NCBI GenBank assembly: GCA_022496805.1
Contig: CM040096.1
Span: 8,681,501-8,745,500, forward strand
Length of the DNA: 64,000 nucleotides
Origin: Pohlia nutans
Lineage: Eukaryota > Streptophyta > Bryopsida > Bryales > Mniaceae
Direction: 5' to 3'
Part shown: positions 60,263 to 64,000 of the stretch, one piece after another
How positions within the stretch are numbered: position 1 is the stretch's first letter
Layout: each line of letters begins with the position of its first letter
Program-made: the position numbers and the translations under genes
Notes under the pieces: generated by a model
Told to the model about the DNA's origin: nothing
Databases searched by the model: none
Seen by the model: only the letters and a program-made list of their open reading frames with translations

Positions 60263-60726
60263 GAAACAAAAAAATACCAACAAACTTACACAAGACAAAC
60301 AAATCACAATATAAAAATAAAACCCAATATTAATAGCACAATGTACAAAGTAAAAACCCATCTTTTTAAAAATGAAATATTTCCCCAACACCTTTTACTT
60401 TTACATAATGAAGAAAATACTACAAATACCACTACAAATACCAATACAAATATCAATTTAAAAACCAATAAAAATATACACACAAATACCAACACAAATA
60501 TCAACACCACTACAAATACCAATACAAACACCAAATCAAATATCAATATAAACACCAACATAAATACCGATACCAATACCAAAATCAAAACAAATAGAAA
60601 TGAAATAATAATTTTTCACAAATACAAACAACATACAAAAAAAATCATACACAAAACAAAAAATATCAAAAACCCCAAAAACAAATACCCCAAAAAAAAC
60701 AAAAAAACCAACAAACAAAATAATTC

Positions 60727-60804
60727 GACTCGGCCTAACGGCCTCGTCCAAAGAAAACAACAACAACAACAATGGACTCGGCCTACCGGCCTCGTCCAAA
60801 ATAA
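60727..60804 (+). repeat. 48-bp spaced duplication just before the ORF
   Basis: GACTCGGCCTAACGGCCTCG at 60727 and GACTCGGCCTACCGGCCTCG at 60775, both followed by TCCAAA. These are islands of GC in G-poor DNA and contain a CGGCC palindrome. Confidence 0.9.
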
Positions 60805-60828
60805 ACAAAGAAAAAGAAAAAAGAAAAA

Positions 60829-62517
60829 ATGGCCCAAAAATCTCCTCTAAAAAGAAACTTTTTTCACCAAATATTAATATTATGTGGGGACATCGAAACA
60901 AACCCCGGGCCCATGCCCGACTTACTAAAAACACACCCACCCACACATAAAAGAAGATCCAGAACATACTTTATACCAAGCACGATTAAACTTCAACCAG
61001 AGTACCAACATTTAGCAAAACAATTCTCACCTATCATAAATATAACACATCCAAATCACGCAGAAGCTAGTAATGACTAACCACACATATCAAATTACAT
61101 ATACCGAAACCAACATCATCCACCTCCAAGAATACTATACGCACTCATTATTACAATCAGTCCATCAAAAGAAACATGTGACCAACTCCTAATACAAACT
61201 TCAAACCCTGATTGGACAACACTATTACTAGAAAAAATGTCACTATTACAAAACATGTCTAAAAGACACATCTCAACTAAACACCCATACATAGAATTCA
61301 TAGAAAATAACCAAAATTTAATAAATCCACCAAATACCATCCACAAAGAAATCTACAATTTTATTCATCAACACAACAATACTATAACCCTCCAAAATAT
61401 GACTGATAAATTTCCTTTTTTCCCTATCAACTTATTAGAAGAAACCTTAAAAATATATGAACCACTACATGAATATACTCATCCCCCACCACTTCCAAAC
61501 ATACCCACACTACAACCACAAGAAATACATACAACAAATTATAATACGAGATTTATTACATGGAATGCCTCATCACTGAATACGGCTCTTCCAAACCTAC
61601 ATGAACTAATTGCCAACACACCTGATGAACCCGCTATCATCACAATACAAGAAACTAAATTAACCGCTACAAAATCCACCAAATACATACAAAACCTATT
61701 CCCAAAATACAAATTAATTTTTAACAACACATACGCCGTAACAAGATGTATGCAACAAAGAATGCCATACATTCCCGCAAGAGGAGGTTTCCTCACACTA
61801 ATACACCAAAAACTACGCATATCCCGGAAATATCACCAAAATCCCAACCCCAAAGAAATATCATCCTATCTACAAATAATAAAAATAGACAACAAACCAC
61901 TACAAACTTGGCTAATTCTTCACATATATATGCCATCACATGCAGAGGACATACAATATATACTACCGATTCAACAAAACACAACTCAACAAATCAATGC
62001 ACATCCAAATACTATACACATACTGTGCAGTGACTTTAACAGAGATATAGCACTTATTGAACGCCAAAATGGAACAGACACGACCCCACCACAAACAGAA
62101 GACATCGAATGGAGAGCATTTACAAATAATCTCCAATTAGAATACATCCCAACAGATTGCCCATACTCCAGACAAGGGGGACAGAACTATAATCAAACCA
62201 GCCTAATAGATGGATACTACATTAAAACACCAGATAATACTCTATACATATCAACCACAGACAATGACCACAACTTTAACTCTGACCACTCACCAGCAAC
62301 ATTATACATACCACCAAACACCTTACTAGCAAGACCTATACCAATAGCAAACAAAACAACGAGAATTCTTAACCCCATACCACAAAAAAATATAGAAAAA
62401 ATCAAAATAGAATATTTCGAAGAAAATTCACTACAAGTAAATGAACTTATCACAATACTATCAAATTATGAGCACTTTTACCGTTGCCGGTCAAATGTCA
62501 TATGTCCGGCCGAGTGA
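60829..62517 (+). pseudogene. Non-LTR retrotransposon ORF: N-terminal 2A peptide plus APE endonuclease, truncated
   Basis: A single frame from ATG 60829, interrupted only by TAA at 61078-61080. Residues 19-28 are CGDIETNPGP, a full 2A ribosome-skipping consensus (D-I-E-x-N-P-G-P) preceded by the hydrophobic NFFHQILIL. The APE-type endonuclease follows with motifs in order: FITWNAS (61555), IQETKL (61645), RGGFLTLI (61780), HIYMPSH (61920), CSDFN (62027), LIDGYY (62203) and SDHSP (62281). In animal CR1/L2/Rex1-type and trypanosome Ingi/L1Tc elements a 2A near the ORF N-terminus is established. Homologous coding ends at about 62473, before any RT, where composition changes abruptly, so the element is truncated or interrupted. 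Confidence 0.85.
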
Positions 62518-63602
62518 TGGGTGTATACAACTATTCCAAGCAATGGACTCCTCTTCTACCTAGGCGTTTGTGTGGGCATTTTCTAAGTTAGAATGGTGAA
62601 ATATAGTAAAAAATAGCCAAAATGGGTGAGTGCCAAGAAATCACAGCACATATAAATGGTTGAATTGGACCATTAACAAGCACCTAAATGACCCCAAGCC
62701 TTACACAAATTACCCTAAGCACTTAGTGCCCTAAAATGGGCTTAAATTTGGGATTTAGGCTATCTTATTAGGGTTTTTAGACTTAAACATAAAAATAACA
62801 GCATCCACAAGAGATTGAAATGGTCAATCAACACACCCTTAGTCAATCCACAACCCCCACCAATTACCCTAGGCACTTAGTGCACTAAAATGGACTAATT
62901 TTGGTGAATTGGAAACTCTAATTAGGGTTTTGGAACTTAAACACGAGAATTACAGTACATACAAGAGATTGAAATGATCAATCAACACACACTTAATGCA
63001 TCCACAACCCTCACCAATCACCCTAGGCACTTAGTGCACTAAAATGGGTTAATTTTGGGGGTTAAACCCTCTAATTAGGGTTTTGGCACTTAAGTACACA
63101 AAATTACAGCACCCTTACCACACACAATTTGATTCAAAATTTGCCTACAAGTGCTTAAATTCCACCTCAATTTGCCAATAAGTACCAAGTACTTGAAAAT
63201 GGGCTAAAATTGGAGTAAAAAATGGTTAGGTGAGGTGAATTTGCACCCTCACCTAAAATGGCAGCACTATATCTAGACCTAAAATGGGCCAAAAATTGGA
63301 TTTAAATAGTCCAATACACCACACAACCACTCCCAATGCTACAACACCTCAATTGGGAGTTGTAAACAACACAAATTCCTCAAGTACAAAGAATTCTAAT
63401 ATTTTTTGACACAATTGAACTAGGGTTTTTGTAATGGAATGGGGGACAAAATCCCGGTGAAAATTCGGCAGCGCTTCCGCGCTATGTCATGCACCGGGAT
63501 TTTTGAACCCTAAACCTCAATACATCACCACAATGCAACAACAAAGTTCAACAAACACAATTGATCACACTTGAGCAAATAAAGAAATGCACACAACATT
63601 TT
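62518..63602. repeat. Tandem repeats, possible LTR
   Basis: From about 62640 to 63110 a unit of about 153 bp is repeated three to four times. Markers are CTAATTAGGGTTTT at 62768, 62922 and 63074, and CCCTA.GCACTTAGTGC in each unit. The sequence starts TGATGGGTGTATAC at 62515, right after the broken endonuclease ORF, and could be the start of an LTR. The other end lies beyond what can be judged. Confidence 0.5.
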
Positions 63603-63995
63603 TTAGGCAATTAAAACTACCAATTTTAATGATAATGTATTCTCTCTAACCTTTCTAACAATTACTAGGTCTAAAAGAACTACCAAAAATCTCAAACATG
63701 GAATAATAAAGAGGGGGGAGGTCTCCCTCTGTAATGTCACCCTGGGTTCTGTAATATCACCCTGTCTATGAACATGGAAGTTGGCGATGGCGATCGTCCC
63801 CCGCACCGCCGCCTGGTTCTCTGCGTCCCGTTCTTGAGCTCGCCTGTAGTCTTCTTCTCGCCGGGAATTCTGCCTGTAGTCGGCGCCTTCGTGATTCTGT
63901 TCTAATCGCTCTTGATTGTGGTCATCTCGTCGCCGCTGCTTGCGCTCCTGATTCTCGTCGTGAACTGCGAACTCCGCCGCTACTGATCCCAGCAA
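63603..63995 (-). CDS. Hypothetical charged protein, possibly continuing past the window
   Basis: 130 residues from an internal Met; the frame stays open to the window edge. The first 90 residues are extremely rich in Arg, Glu, Gln and Asp (NQERKQRRRDDHNQERLEQN); a hydrophobic tail follows. GC content is higher than in surrounding DNA. Not recognised; could be a retroelement gag-like N-terminus or a compositional frame. Confidence 0.25.
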   Translation of the reverse strand: MLGSVAAEFAVHDENQERKQRRRDDHNQERLEQNHEGADYRQNSRREEDYRRAQERDAENQAAVRGTIAIANFHVHRQGDITEPRVTLQRETSPLFIIPCLRFLVVLLDLVIVRKVRENTLSLKLVVLIA

Positions 63996-64000
63996 TCACC

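Larger units (their letters stand above)
59600..60828 (+). other. G-poor A/C-rich leader of the 2A retrotransposon
   Basis: From about 59.65 kb the plus strand becomes strongly A- and C-rich and very poor in G, the same bias as the ORF that follows, so this is probably its 5' UTR. Low-complexity ATACAAATACC-type sequence alternates with two tandem arrays. Its left border with the ORF1-like region is not sharp. Confidence 0.5.

Noticed and set aside
59493..60850. Tyr/Asn/Thr-rich frames in the leader of the 2A element
   Set aside because: The G-poor sequence contains few stops in some frames. Residue content is that of ATACAA-type repeats, with no domain.

Overview
The window looks like nuclear DNA of a land plant. 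Three compact intron-bearing housekeeping genes encode plant-type proteins: 40S ribosomal protein S9, 40S ribosomal protein S15 and spliceosomal Sm protein F. They sit in about 60 kb of AT-rich, transposon-filled sequence. Low gene density, many decayed elements and a plant-like S9 fit a large-genome bryophyte, fern-ally or gymnosperm. I cannot assign a species; a bryophyte is only my guess.

Layout. 1-2.6 kb: 3' part of a hAT transposase gene whose first visible intron holds a hairpin MITE. 2.6-6.8 kb: AT-rich repeats. 6.85-10.1 kb: a 2.9-kb foldback structure with nearly identical 817-bp arms and G-rich minisatellites, its left arm lying between two 350-bp direct repeats. 10.1-18.5 kb: gene-free, with TTAA-flanked elements. 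18.8-19.85 kb: RPS9. 21.2-22.2 kb: a TA-flanked foldback element. 23.04-26.78 kb: an apparently complete PIF/Harbinger element with intact transposase and a spliced Myb/SANT-like partner gene. 27-33 kb: TTAA elements, a Tourist-like MITE, tandem repeats and a possible spliced RNA. 33.5-34.8 kb: RPS15 (minus). 35.6-43.9 kb: two decayed minus-strand copies of an RT-encoding element of unfamiliar type. 44-49.4 kb: unresolved repeats, a 275-bp MITE and the tail of a plant LINE. 51.0-52.3 kb: SmF. 52.8-54.5 kb: a dead Tc1 element split by a 175-bp MITE. 54.8-59.5 kb: purine-rich decayed sequence and a broken ORF1-like protein, itself hit by a TTAA element. 59.6-62.5 kb: a strikingly G-poor, A/C-rich non-LTR retrotransposon whose ORF opens with a 2A peptide followed by an APE endonuclease. 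62.5-64 kb: tandem repeats, perhaps the start of an LTR element.

The three host genes have no evident functional link beyond all being constitutive ribosome or spliceosome components. The strongest unusual signals are the N-terminal 2A peptide on an APE-type retrotransposon in a plant context, a family of short elements with CCC ends and exact TTAA target duplications (piggyBac-like), the paired RT elements of uncertain clade, and the two foldback structures.
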